A stretch of DNA of 37,375 nt from Flavobacterium sp. (lineage in GTDB: Bacteria; Bacteroidota; Bacteroidia; Flavobacteriales; Flavobacteriaceae): assembly GCF_024710485.1 (NCBI RefSeq), contig NZ_JANJUQ010000024.1:1-37375 (forward strand), given 5' to 3'. Below, piece after piece: positions 15,264 to 23,725 of this stretch. The translations under genes and the position numbers were made by a program. The stretch's first letter is position 1; the number at the start of each line of letters is the position of its first letter. The notes under the pieces are model-generated. The model was not told where the DNA came from, made no database searches, and saw nothing but the letters and a program-made list of their open reading frames with translations.

Positions 15264-15271
15264 TATTTTTG
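15264..15271 (+). promoter_or_regulatory. -7 element of the oligopeptidase gene
   Basis: TATTTTTG matches TAnnTTTG, 23 nt before the ATG at 15295. The nearest TTG (15237-15239) is 24 nt upstream, slightly far. Confidence 0.5.
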
Positions 15272-15294
15272 TTGATTATAATTTTAAGATACTA

Positions 15295-17355
15295 ATGTCA
15301 AAATCCATACAGCCGCCTAAAGCGAAAATACTTCCTAAAGTACTCGAAAAGCACGGCCATTGTAGAACCGATAATTACTATTGGCTAAATGAAAGAGAGA
15401 ATCCGGAAGTTATTGCGTATTTGAATGCGGAAAACGAATACTACCAAAAATCAACTGCCCATACCAAAGATTTTCAAAACAGTTTGTTTGAGGAAATGAA
15501 AGCCCGAATCAAGGAAGATGATGAATCGGTGCCGTATTTTTATAATGGCTATTATTACATTACTCGTTTTGAAAAAGGGAAGGATTACCCAATCCATTCC
15601 CGAAAAAAAGGCAGTTTGGAAGCGCCCGAGGAAATCATATTTGACTGTAACGAAATGGCCAAAGGACATGCTTATTTTAACTTGGCAGGTTTGAGTGTTA
15701 GTGAAGATAATGTTTGGGCCAGTTTTGGTATCGATACCGTTTCCAGAAGACAATACACCATACAAATTAAGAATCTGAAAACCGGAGAAATACTACCGGT
15801 TAAAATAGAAAACACTACCGGAGGCGCGACCTGGGCGAGTGACAACCAAACCTTATTTTATTCGCGCAAAGACGAGCAAACACTGCGTCCCGATAAAATT
15901 TACAAGCACAAACTAGGGACAACTCCCGATAAAGACAAATTGGTTTTCTTTGAAAAAGATGAAACCTTTGATGTTTCGGTTTATAAATCCAAATCGAAAA
16001 AATACATCATTATCAATTCTAATAGTACCATGACCACGGAATATCGCATGGTATTGTCGGCTACACCGAATGCTAAATTTACGGTTTTCCAAAAACGAAC
16101 TCGTGGTTTGGAGTATTCGATGTCACATTTCGGAGATCATTTTTACATCGTTACCAATAAAGACAAAGCCACCAACTTCAAATTAATGAAAACGTCGGAA
16201 AACGCAACAGGGAAAGAAAATTGGGTTGATGTGATTCCGCACCGCGAGGATGTTTTATTAGAAGATATTGATATTTTTAAAGACTATTTGGTGGTTACTG
16301 AACGTTATAATGGGCTGAATCAAATTCGAATTATGCCGTGGAATGGGAAAGGAGATTACTATTTGCCGTTTGACAGCGAAACCTTTACGGCTTACACAAC
16401 TACCAATTTAGATTTTGATACGGAAATATTGCGTTATGCATTCCAATCTTTGGCAACACCTTCGTCTGTAATTGACTTTAACATGCGAACAAAAGCCAAA
16501 ACGGTTTTGAAAGAACAAGAAGTTGTAGGCGGTACTTTTGATAAAAACAATTACACAGAAGAACGCGTTTGGGCTACCGCACAAGACGGAACGCAAGTGC
16601 CTATTTCAATGGTATATCGCAAAGGATTGCAGAAAAACGGAAACAATCCAACTTTGTTGTATGCTTACGGTTCGTATGGTGTAACTATGGACTGCTATTT
16701 TTCAACCGTTCGATTGAGTTTATTAGACAGAGGTTTTATTTATGCTATTGCGCACGTTCGTGGCGGGGAAGACTTGGGTCGACCTTGGTACGAAAACGGC
16801 AAACTGCTGAAAAAGAAAAACACCTTTACGGATTTTATCGATTGTTCGAAATTTTTGATTGCGCAACATTATACTTCAAGCCAGCATTTGTATGCAGAAG
16901 GTGGTTCGGCGGGTGGTCTTTTAATGGGCGCAATCATTAACATGGCACCATCGTTGTACAACGGAGTCATAGCACAAGTACCTTTTGTAGATGTGGTAAC
17001 AACCATGTTGGACGACAGTATCCCGCTCACCACCGGTGAATATGACGAATGGGGTAATCCGAATGTGAAAAAGTATTACAATTATATGTTATCATATTCG
17101 CCATATGACAATGTTACGGCTCAGGCGTATCCGCATATGTATGTGTCAACGGGTTTACACGATTCCCAAGTGCAATATTGGGAGCCGGCCAAATGGGTGG
17201 CCAAGCTCAGAGTGTTGAAAACAGACGACAATCAATTGTACTTAGATACCAACATGGATGCGGGACATGGCGGTGCTTCGGGAAGGTTTGAAGCCATTAA
17301 GGAAATCGCCAAAGAATACAGTTTTTTATTAGATTTAGAAGGAATAAAAAGATAG
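15295..17355 (+). CDS. ptrB: Oligopeptidase B (S9 prolyl oligopeptidase family)
   Basis: The 686-residue serine peptidase has an N-terminal beta-propeller (to about residue 420) and a C-terminal alpha/beta-hydrolase domain. The triad is Ser538 in GGSAGG, Asp623 in GLHDSQV and His658 in AGHGGASGR. The length and the EGGSAGGLLMG sequence match oligopeptidase B, which cleaves short peptides after basic residues. The acidic TTGEYDEWGNP segment also belongs to this subgroup. There is no signal peptide, so it is cytoplasmic. It stands alone with its own -7 element. Prolyl oligopeptidase proper is less likely. Confidence 0.9.
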   Translation: MSKSIQPPKAKILPKVLEKHGHCRTDNYYWLNERENPEVIAYLNAENEYYQKSTAHTKDFQNSLFEEMKARIKEDDESVPYFYNGYYYITRFEKGKDYPIHSRKKGSLEAPEEIIFDCNEMAKGHAYFNLAGLSVSEDNVWASFGIDTVSRRQYTIQIKNLKTGEILPVKIENTTGGATWASDNQTLFYSRKDEQTLRPDKIYKHKLGTTPDKDKLVFFEKDETFDVSVYKSKSKKYIIINSNSTMTTEYRMVLSATPNAKFTVFQKRTRGLEYSMSHFGDHFYIVTNKDKATNFKLMKTSENATGKENWVDVIPHREDVLLEDIDIFKDYLVVTERYNGLNQIRIMPWNGKGDYYLPFDSETFTAYTTTNLDFDTEILRYAFQSLATPSSVIDFNMRTKAKTVLKEQEVVGGTFDKNNYTEERVWATAQDGTQVPISMVYRKGLQKNGNNPTLLYAYGSYGVTMDCYFSTVRLSLLDRGFIYAIAHVRGGEDLGRPWYENGKLLKKKNTFTDFIDCSKFLIAQHYTSSQHLYAEGGSAGGLLMGAIINMAPSLYNGVIAQVPFVDVVTTMLDDSIPLTTGEYDEWGNPNVKKYYNYMLSYSPYDNVTAQAYPHMYVSTGLHDSQVQYWEPAKWVAKLRVLKTDDNQLYLDTNMDAGHGGASGRFEAIKEIAKEYSFLLDLEGIKR

Positions 17356-17370
17356 TTTAAAATATTTTAT

Positions 17371-17378
17371 TAAATTTG
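17371..17378 (+). promoter_or_regulatory. -7 element of the cysteine-synthase-like gene
   Basis: TAAATTTG is an exact TAnnTTTG match 57 nt upstream of the ATG at 17436. No TTG is seen at -33. Confidence 0.5.
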
Positions 17379-17435
17379 CAACGTTTGGAAGTCTGTAAAA
17401 ATGGCTTCATAACTACGCCTTGACTAATTTATTTT

Positions 17436-18476
17436 ATGAAAGAAGATATAAAAGCTTACGATAATGTACTGAGTTTAATAGGGAATACACCGTTAATTAA
17501 ACTTAACAGAATCACAGAATCTTTACCGGGAAATTTCTACGCTAAGGTTGAAGCTTTCAACCCTGGACACTCCACTAAAGACAGAATTGCATTATATATT
17601 ATTGAAGAAGCTGAGAGACAAGGGATTTTAACTCCCGGCGATACCATTATCGAAACTACTTCAGGTAATACCGGTTTTAGTTTGGCTATGGTGAGCATCA
17701 TTAAAGGATACAGCTGTATTTTAGCTGTAAGCTCAAAATCGTCTAAAGATAAAATAGACATGTTGCGCAGTTTGGGTGCTAAGGTATATGTTTGTCCGGC
17801 TCATGTTTCTGCTGATGATGAGCGTTCTTACTACAATGTAGCCAAGCGTTTGCACGAAGAAACCAAAGGTTCGGTTTACATTAATCAGTATTTCAATCAA
17901 TTGAATATTGATGCACATTATAAAACTACCGGTCCTGAAATTTGGGAACAAACGAATGGAAAAATCACCCATTTAGTGGCTTGTAGCGGAACAGGCGGAA
18001 CCATTTCCGGAGCAGCTAAATTTTTAAAAGAAAAAAATCCGAATATCCGAATTTTAGGCGTTGACGCTTTTGGTTCAGTATTGAAAAAATACCACGAAAC
18101 CAAAGAGTTTGATGCCAACGAAATTTATCCGTACCGCATTGAAGGTTTAGGAAAAAACCTGATACCGACGGCTACCGATTTTGATTCGATAGACCACTTT
18201 ATGAAAGTGACCGACGAAGAAAGTGCACACACTACCCGTGAGATTGCCAAGAAAGAAGGGTTGTTTGTGGGTTATACTTCCGGAGCGGTGATGCAAGCCA
18301 TCAGACAATATGCTGAAGAAGGTGAATTTAACGAAAACAGTAATGTTATTGCTATCTTCCCGGACCACGGTTCTCGTTATATGAGCAAAGTATTTAGTGA
18401 TGAGTGGATGAACGAGCAAGGTTTCTTTGACAGTGTTAATGTAGAAGAAGCGCAAAAAGTAGAATTTATCAAGTAG
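17436..18476 (+). CDS. Cysteine synthase / cystathionine beta-synthase-like PLP enzyme
   Basis: This 346-residue fold-type II PLP enzyme belongs to the OASS/CBS family. The PLP lysine is Lys48 in NPGHSTKDR, the substrate loop ETTSGNTG is at 73-80, and the phosphate-binding loop [10 protein letters not shown] is near 183-192. No C-terminal CBS domains are present. It makes cysteine from O-acetylserine and sulfide or acts in transsulfuration. The HST in place of the usual GSV next to the lysine separates it from classical CysK and leans towards the CBS-like branch. It is a single gene with a promoter element upstream and a strong terminator downstream. Confidence 0.85.
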   Translation: MKEDIKAYDNVLSLIGNTPLIKLNRITESLPGNFYAKVEAFNPGHSTKDRIALYIIEEAERQGILTPGDTIIETTSGNTGFSLAMVSIIKGYSCILAVSSKSSKDKIDMLRSLGAKVYVCPAHVSADDERSYYNVAKRLHEETKGSVYINQYFNQLNIDAHYKTTGPEIWEQTNGKITHLVACSGTGGTISGAAKFLKEKNPNIRILGVDAFGSVLKKYHETKEFDANEIYPYRIEGLGKNLIPTATDFDSIDHFMKVTDEESAHTTREIAKKEGLFVGYTSGAVMQAIRQYAEEGEFNENSNVIAIFPDHGSRYMSKVFSDEWMNEQGFFDSVNVEEAQKVEFIK

Positions 18477-18504
18477 GATTAAGATTTAAGCCTTAAGATA
18501 TTGA

Positions 18505-18535
18505 AAACGCTGAGCTTTTGCTTGGCGTTTTTTTT
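18505..18535 (+). terminator. Intrinsic terminator of the cysteine-synthase-like gene
   Basis: The core CGCTGAGCTTTTGCTTGGCG (18508-18527) folds into a stem with a TTTT loop, extended by AAA/TTT and followed by eight T. The same 20-nt core occurs inverted at 18669-18688. Confidence 0.85.
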
Positions 18536-18578
18536 ATACACCATTGATAAAGTTCTATAGAAGCAGCTAAGTGAATTT

Positions 18579-18621
18579 AGCCCCGATAGTAGCGAGCTAC
18601 CGTGTAGCGCGGATAGCGGGA
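18579..18621 (+). repeat. Bracketed intergenic repeat element, short copy
   Basis: The element opens with AGCCCCGATAG and closes with GGATAGCGGGA, the same ends as 13554-13650 but with only 21 bases inside, including the partly self-complementary TAGCGAGCTA. It lies between two inverted identical terminators in a convergent intergenic region. Confidence 0.6.
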
Positions 18622-18663
18622 GCAGGGTTTTAAAAAATGATTATGGTGCTGCTCCTAAAACCA

Positions 18664-18692
18664 AAAATCGCCAAGCAAAAGCTCAGCGATTT
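18664..18692 (-). terminator. Intrinsic terminator of yebC
   Basis: On the minus strand, the core CGCTGAGCTTTTGCTTGGCG (18688-18669) is extended by AT pairs and followed by TTTTT. The core is identical to that of the convergent cysteine-synthase-like gene's terminator. Confidence 0.8.
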
Positions 18693-18716
18693 ATATATAA
18701 TTTTTAATTTCGAATA

Positions 18717-19430
18717 TTACTCTTTCATGGTGTGGTAAACGTTCATCACGTCGTCGTCTTCCTCAATTTTTTCCAATAGTTTTTCAACATCGGCTATTTG
18801 CTCTTCGGTCAACTCTTTGGTGATTTGCGGAATTCTCTCGAAACCGGATGATAAAATTTCCAAACCGCGGTTTTCCAATTCTTTTTGGATGGCACCGAAG
18901 CTTTCGAAAGGCGCGTACATGACGATACCGTCTTCTTCATCGGCAAAAATTTCTTCTACACCAAAATCAATCATTTCCAATTCTAATTCTTCTACATCTT
19001 GTCCGGCTGCCGGAATGCGGAAGTTACAAGTGTGATCGAACATGAATTCTACTGAACCTTGTGTTCCTAAAGTACCGTTACATTTGTTGAAGTAGCTGCG
19101 AATATTAGCTACTGTACGGTTATTGTTGTCGGTCGCCGTTTCGATTAGAACAGCAATCCCGTGAGGCGCATAACCTTCAAATAATACTTCTTTATAGTTG
19201 GCTGTATCTTTATCGGTAGCTTTTTTAATGGCGCGTTCAACGTTTTCCTTGGGCATATTGGCCGCTTTGGCATTTTGCATGACTGCTCTCAAACGCGAAT
19301 TGGATTCCGGGTTTGGTCCGCCTTCTTTCACCGCCATCACGATATCTTTTCCGATGCGAGTAAACGCTTTGGCCATAGCAGCCCAACGTTTCATTTTTCT
19401 TCCTTTTCTAAATTCAAATGCTCTTCCCAT
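18717..19430 (-). CDS. yebC: YebC/PmpR family translation/transcription regulator
   Basis: This 237-residue protein is a clear YebC/TACO1 family member: it begins MGRAFEFRKGRKMKRWAAMA and continues with NPESNSRLRAVMQNAKAANMPKENVERAIKKA and the acidic middle FADEEDGIVMYAP. Members have been described as transcription regulators and, more recently, as ribosome-associated factors that help at proline stretches. Which applies here cannot be told from sequence. The gene has one of the best promoters in the window (TTG, 19 nt, TATTTTTG) with a perfect 18-bp palindrome in the spacer, and a strong terminator. It is a single-gene unit. Confidence 0.92.
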   Translation of the reverse strand: MGRAFEFRKGRKMKRWAAMAKAFTRIGKDIVMAVKEGGPNPESNSRLRAVMQNAKAANMPKENVERAIKKATDKDTANYKEVLFEGYAPHGIAVLIETATDNNNRTVANIRSYFNKCNGTLGTQGSVEFMFDHTCNFRIPAAGQDVEELELEMIDFGVEEIFADEEDGIVMYAPFESFGAIQKELENRGLEILSSGFERIPQITKELTEEQIADVEKLLEKIEEDDDVMNVYHTMKE

Positions 19431-19459
19431 TGCTGATAGAATTTGTTTTAATTTGAGTG

Positions 19460-19489
19460 CAAAAATAAAGTATTAATCGATTAATACAA
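19460..19489 (-). promoter_or_regulatory. yebC promoter with 18-bp palindrome in the spacer
   Basis: On the minus strand, TTG (19489-19487) and TATTTTTG (19467-19460) are 19 nt apart. GTATTAATCGATTAATAC (19470-19487) is a perfect palindrome filling the spacer and touching the -33 element, as expected of a repressor site. Confidence 0.7.
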
Positions 19490-19506
19490 ATGATAGGTAT
19501 TACAAA

Positions 19507-20541
19507 TTATCCCATTGGAACATGTGCGGAAATGAAAGTATCGCCGGTAGCATTCCATTGGTTAATTAGGGTGTTTTTTTCTTGATAATTAGTATTGTTG
19601 ATTTTATTGTAGGTGTCGATTTCTTTGTTAACCTGTTTCACCATGGCGTTGTAACTGTCAATTTCTTCTTTGGTTCGGTCTTTATCCGATTTGGATTCGA
19701 GTGATTTTTTAGCAGTTTCAAACTTTTCGTTGAACATCATAAAGTCAATTACTTTCGGTACAAATTGTTCTCCTTGTTTTTTGTAAAATTCTAAGGTTTT
19801 TTTGGTGATTAAAACCATTGAATTATCTGAGCCAAAAGGTTTAATTGCTTTTAGTTTTTCCAAACCTTCGTTGGCATATTGCACCAAAGTGGCTGCATTT
19901 TGTTGGATGCCGGCAATGTCGTTCTTCTGTATGGCATTGGACAAATACAAATCGGTTATGTTGGTTTTAAAGAAAATCAGATAAAGTTCCGTATGGTAAG
20001 CGAAAACATCGTTGGAGATTTTGATTTTTTTACCTAATTCACTCGTGTTTTCCGATAATTTGATGTTGTATTTGGTACAGAAATTCTTTTGGGCTAATTC
20101 GGCTTTCTCGTTTTCGGCATCAATCTTTTTGTTGACCAAATCGCGTGTCATGATATAGGCTTCCATGGCGTCATAAGATTGTTCGGCCACTTCCTGCATG
20201 TTGATAATCTTATCGTATTCTTCGTTGATGTTTTTCTCCGAAATTGCCAAATATTCCAAAATTTGGTTTCGGTATTCGATATCACCTTGGTAACCGTCTT
20301 TTAAAGCAGCGATTTTTTTTGCGGCAGTTTGGATGCTCTTAACCAATAATTTACGGGTATTGTCTATGCGGCGTGCACTTTTGGAATGGGCTACGGCCGA
20401 AGTGTATTTCCACATGCTTTTGGAAATGTTTTCTTGTTCTTTTCCGATGTAGTTCAGGTATTCCACCGGATTTTTGAATTCTTGGGCGTTCACACTAATA
20501 CTGAAACAAAACAGTGCGACAATAAGCAGACAGTTTTTCAT
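19507..20541 (-). CDS. Exported helical protein, possibly LIC11966-like surface protein
   Basis: The 344-residue protein has a signal peptide (MKNCLLIVALFCFSISVNAQ). The mature part is almost entirely helical and Lys/Glu/Asn-rich, with probable coiled coil. The N-terminal part NPVEYLNYIGKEQENIS...YTSAVAHSKSARRIDNTR recalls proteins annotated as LIC11966 family surface proteins in Bacteroidota, but I give this from memory and with reserve. It probably sits in the periplasm or at the outer surface. Its start is 3 bp after the S41 protease stop, so it is likely co-transcribed with the protease, which may act on it or with it. Confidence 0.7.
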   Translation of the reverse strand: MKNCLLIVALFCFSISVNAQEFKNPVEYLNYIGKEQENISKSMWKYTSAVAHSKSARRIDNTRKLLVKSIQTAAKKIAALKDGYQGDIEYRNQILEYLAISEKNINEEYDKIINMQEVAEQSYDAMEAYIMTRDLVNKKIDAENEKAELAQKNFCTKYNIKLSENTSELGKKIKISNDVFAYHTELYLIFFKTNITDLYLSNAIQKNDIAGIQQNAATLVQYANEGLEKLKAIKPFGSDNSMVLITKKTLEFYKKQGEQFVPKVIDFMMFNEKFETAKKSLESKSDKDRTKEEIDSYNAMVKQVNKEIDTYNKINNTNYQEKNTLINQWNATGDTFISAHVPMG

Positions 20542-20544
20542 AAA

Positions 20545-22572
20545 TTAAGGTTTAAGGTTAAGGCTGTCGTGCAAGATTTGCAACGCTTCAGCGATATGAT
20601 AATTTTGTTTGATGGTTTTACTTCTCTCGAGGTTGGTGCTTTTTAAATACTCGTCGAATTGCTGATTTTCAAGATCGATGGAATTTTGTACGATAGAAAT
20701 TTCTTGCTCTTGTTCTCCTGTATTTTTGATGTTTTTCCAAAGCGAATTAATTTTATTTACATCATCAAAAACTGCTGAAAACTGCAGGGTAATAGGAGGT
20801 AAGTCGTTCTCAAACAAAGGATTGATTTTAGCGTTGAGTTCGTTAATTTGTTTGGCATAAGTATTATTTTGAATGCGAGTCTGACTCGATTGGATTATTT
20901 TCGATTTCAATCCATCGTCTGGCAAACGATTGTATTTTAAAGTGATGGTGAGAACATCGTTTTTTAGCGCTGTTTTGTTATGGTCTTCTCGCGGCATTTG
21001 TTTGTCGAATAAAAGCGGAATTTCGACATCGGGCGTTATACCTATATATTGATTGCTCTTTCCGGTGATGCGGTAAAATTTTTCGAGTGTAAGCTTTACG
21101 AACTCCTGGTTTTTATTATCGATGGGAATAATGCGTTGCATGGAAGCTTTGCCTTGAGAGCGATTCCCTACAATCAGGGCTCGGTTGTAATCTTGCATGG
21201 CGTTGGCAAAAAATTCGCTGGCCGATGCCGAGAAGCCGTTAATCATCACGATCATCGGACCGTTGTAAATGGTGCCGCGATTTTGGTCTTTGAGGATTTC
21301 TCTTTTTTGTTTTCCGTCGCTCATTACGGCTAGCGGACCAACATCAATAAAAAGACCGCTCAATCGAATAGCTTCTTCCATCGAACCGCCACCGTTGTTT
21401 TGGATGTCGATTATAATTCCGCTAACACCATCTTCTTTAAGTTTATAAACCTCTTTGGCTACATCATTACTTACACTGGATTTTCCGTTTTCGAAAGTAG
21501 CATAAAAACTCGGAATTCGGATATAACCAAAATAATCATTGCCTTTTTTGAGCTTGAAACTGTATACGTTGTTCTGATAGTCTTTCATGACTTTTTTGTT
21601 CAGTCGAACGCTGTAAATCTCGCCGCTCTTTTTTCGAAAAGTGAAGTCGGCAGAAGTATATTCTTTAGAGCTGATAATTTCTTCTATTTTCTTCATCGAC
21701 GAACAGGCAATATGGTACTCGTTATTTTGATGAACCACTTTTAGTAGCTGATCGCCCTTGTCTATTTTTTCGGTGAAATATGCCGAACTTCCGGGAATAA
21801 TTTCTTCTACTGTAACTTCATCTTTTTCCGTCATAGCTATGTAAAAGCCAAACGTCATATTGTCGGAACTTACATTGGCGTAAAAGGAAGATTTGTCGCT
21901 CTCCGAGAAAAAATCGGTGTGCGGATCAAAGTAGGAGCAGAAGGTACTGAAAAACAAACTGTAGAATTCGCTTTTGGTTAAAGTGTAACTTTCGATTTTA
22001 CATTCGTATTTCTCAAATACTTTGGTTTTACTTTCACTGGCCAACTTATCGAAGTGCTGGGTAAGTGAATCTTTATTGGTACTTAATTCGGCAACGTCTC
22101 GCAAAACATTAAATAACAGTCTTTTTTTGTAAAGATGTTGCAGCTCCTTTTCGTCTTTGGCATACGGAAAAGCATTGCGGGAAAATTGTACTTGTTCTGA
22201 ACTGCTCAACGGAAACGGTTCCTTTTTGATGGTCTCCAAAAGTCTTTTGTATCGCGCTGTGGTGTTGGTGTAAGCCGAATAAAAGTTTTCTAAAAAGGAA
22301 CAAGAATTGTTGTTGATGTAATCGTCAATTTGGTATTGGTGCTTTTCGAGCACTTTGATTTCGGATGCGATAAATAATCTATTGTCTTCATCCAGGCGAC
22401 TCAAAAAAGTTTTAAAAACATAAACCGATAAACTGTCGTCTATCGGTTTAGGCTTATAGTGATAATCCTGTATGAGTTTGTTAATCTTTGATAGGGTTTC
22501 ACAAGGATTCTTTTCGGTTTGCCCAAAGAGAAAGAGAGGAAAAACTAAAAAAGCAACTAAGGATTTGTTCAC
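20545..22572 (-). CDS. Exported S41 family carboxy-terminal processing protease
   Basis: The 675-residue protein is a Tsp/Prc-type periplasmic protease with a short signal peptide (MNKSLVAFLVFPLFLFGQ). A helical N-domain is followed by a PDZ-like region (about 230-320) and the S41 catalytic core. The Ser-Lys dyad is Ser450 in GFSASASEFFA and Lys475 in GNRSQGKASM, with the same 25-residue spacing as in E. coli Prc. It degrades or trims envelope proteins from their C-termini. It lies between gcvT (4 bp upstream) and the helical exported protein (3 bp downstream). The C-terminal ~120 residues are helical, as in Prc. Confidence 0.88.
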   Translation of the reverse strand: MNKSLVAFLVFPLFLFGQTEKNPCETLSKINKLIQDYHYKPKPIDDSLSVYVFKTFLSRLDEDNRLFIASEIKVLEKHQYQIDDYINNNSCSFLENFYSAYTNTTARYKRLLETIKKEPFPLSSSEQVQFSRNAFPYAKDEKELQHLYKKRLLFNVLRDVAELSTNKDSLTQHFDKLASESKTKVFEKYECKIESYTLTKSEFYSLFFSTFCSYFDPHTDFFSESDKSSFYANVSSDNMTFGFYIAMTEKDEVTVEEIIPGSSAYFTEKIDKGDQLLKVVHQNNEYHIACSSMKKIEEIISSKEYTSADFTFRKKSGEIYSVRLNKKVMKDYQNNVYSFKLKKGNDYFGYIRIPSFYATFENGKSSVSNDVAKEVYKLKEDGVSGIIIDIQNNGGGSMEEAIRLSGLFIDVGPLAVMSDGKQKREILKDQNRGTIYNGPMIVMINGFSASASEFFANAMQDYNRALIVGNRSQGKASMQRIIPIDNKNQEFVKLTLEKFYRITGKSNQYIGITPDVEIPLLFDKQMPREDHNKTALKNDVLTITLKYNRLPDDGLKSKIIQSSQTRIQNNTYAKQINELNAKINPLFENDLPPITLQFSAVFDDVNKINSLWKNIKNTGEQEQEISIVQNSIDLENQQFDEYLKSTNLERSKTIKQNYHIAEALQILHDSLNLKP

Positions 22573-22576
22573 ATTA

Positions 22577-23659
22577 TTATTTTTTGTAGAAAGGCATTTT
22601 AACTACTTTAGCCTTTACTTTATTATTTCTGATTTGGATGAAGATTTCCGAGTCAACTGCAGCAAACTCTGTAGCTACATAACCCATGCCGATTCCTTTA
22701 CCTAACGATGGCGCCATAGTTCCGGAAGTTACGATACCGATATTATTCCCGTTAGCATCCACAATTTCGTAATCGTGTCTTGGAATACCTCTTTCGATTA
22801 ATTCAAAACCGATAAGTTTGCGAGTTACACCTGTTTCTTTTTGCTTTTTCAGGTTTTCTGAATTGGTGAATTCTTTGGTGAATTTGGTAATCCAACCCAA
22901 ACCGGCTTCAATAGGTGAAGTGGTGTCGTTGATATCGTTACCATACAAGCAGAATCCCATTTCCAAACGAAGTGTATCGCGTGCTGCCAAGCCAATTGGT
23001 TTGATACCGAATGCGTCTCCGGCTTCAAAAACTTTATGCCAAACTTGTTCTACTTCTGAGTTCTTGCAATAGATTTCAAATCCGCCCGAACCGGTATAAC
23101 CCGTAGCGGAGATGATTACATTGTCGATTCCGGCAAACGGTCCTACTTCAAAATGGTAATATTTAATAGCGGCTAAGTCAACACTGGTTAAGGATTGCAT
23201 AGCTTCCACGGCTTTTGGTCCTTGAATAGCCAACAATGAATAATCGTCGGACAAGTTGAGCATGTTAACCCCTAAATCGTTGTGTGATGCAATCCAGTTC
23301 CAATCTTTGTCGATATTAGAAGCATTGACAACCAATAAATATTGGTCTTCTTTCATGCGGTAAACGATTAAATCGTCAACAATTCCACCTTCATTATTCG
23401 GCAAGCAAGAATATTGTGCACGACCAATTTCCAAAACCGAAGCGTCGTTTGAAGTCACTTTTTGGATTAGTGCCAAAGCGTTTTCACCGGTTAGTAAAAA
23501 TTCTCCCATGTGAGAAACGTCAAAAACACCTACTCCGTTTCTTACCGTTTCATGTTCGGCATTCACACCTTCATATTGTACCGGCATATTGTATCCGGCA
23601 AACGGGACCATTTTAGCACCTAATTTTTCATGAACGTGTGTTAAAGCTGTATTTTTCAT
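22577..23659 (-). CDS. gcvT: Aminomethyltransferase (glycine cleavage system T protein)
   Basis: The 360-residue protein is the T subunit of the glycine cleavage system. It takes the aminomethyl group from the H protein and produces methylene-tetrahydrofolate and ammonia. Visible motifs include [11 protein letters not shown] (about 43-53), [20 protein letters not shown] (about 82-101), [15 protein letters not shown] and the [18 protein letters not shown] block near residue 230. Length and order fit the family. The H and P proteins are not in this window. It is 66 bp downstream of fahA and close to the divergent glyA, which shares the folate one-carbon pool. Confidence 0.93.
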   Translation of the reverse strand: MKNTALTHVHEKLGAKMVPFAGYNMPVQYEGVNAEHETVRNGVGVFDVSHMGEFLLTGENALALIQKVTSNDASVLEIGRAQYSCLPNNEGGIVDDLIVYRMKEDQYLLVVNASNIDKDWNWIASHNDLGVNMLNLSDDYSLLAIQGPKAVEAMQSLTSVDLAAIKYYHFEVGPFAGIDNVIISATGYTGSGGFEIYCKNSEVEQVWHKVFEAGDAFGIKPIGLAARDTLRLEMGFCLYGNDINDTTSPIEAGLGWITKFTKEFTNSENLKKQKETGVTRKLIGFELIERGIPRHDYEIVDANGNNIGIVTSGTMAPSLGKGIGMGYVATEFAAVDSEIFIQIRNNKVKAKVVKMPFYKK

Positions 23660-23725
23660 TATGAATTAAATTGTGTTGTTGTTTGTTTTAAATTTTGAAA
23701 TTGAGATTGTCATTGAAATTGTAAA

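Noticed and set aside
17380..17435. Possible SAM or other sulfur riboswitch before the cysteine-synthase-like gene
   Set aside because: Only about 55 nt separate the -7 element and the start, with no stable stems, too short for a known riboswitch class.
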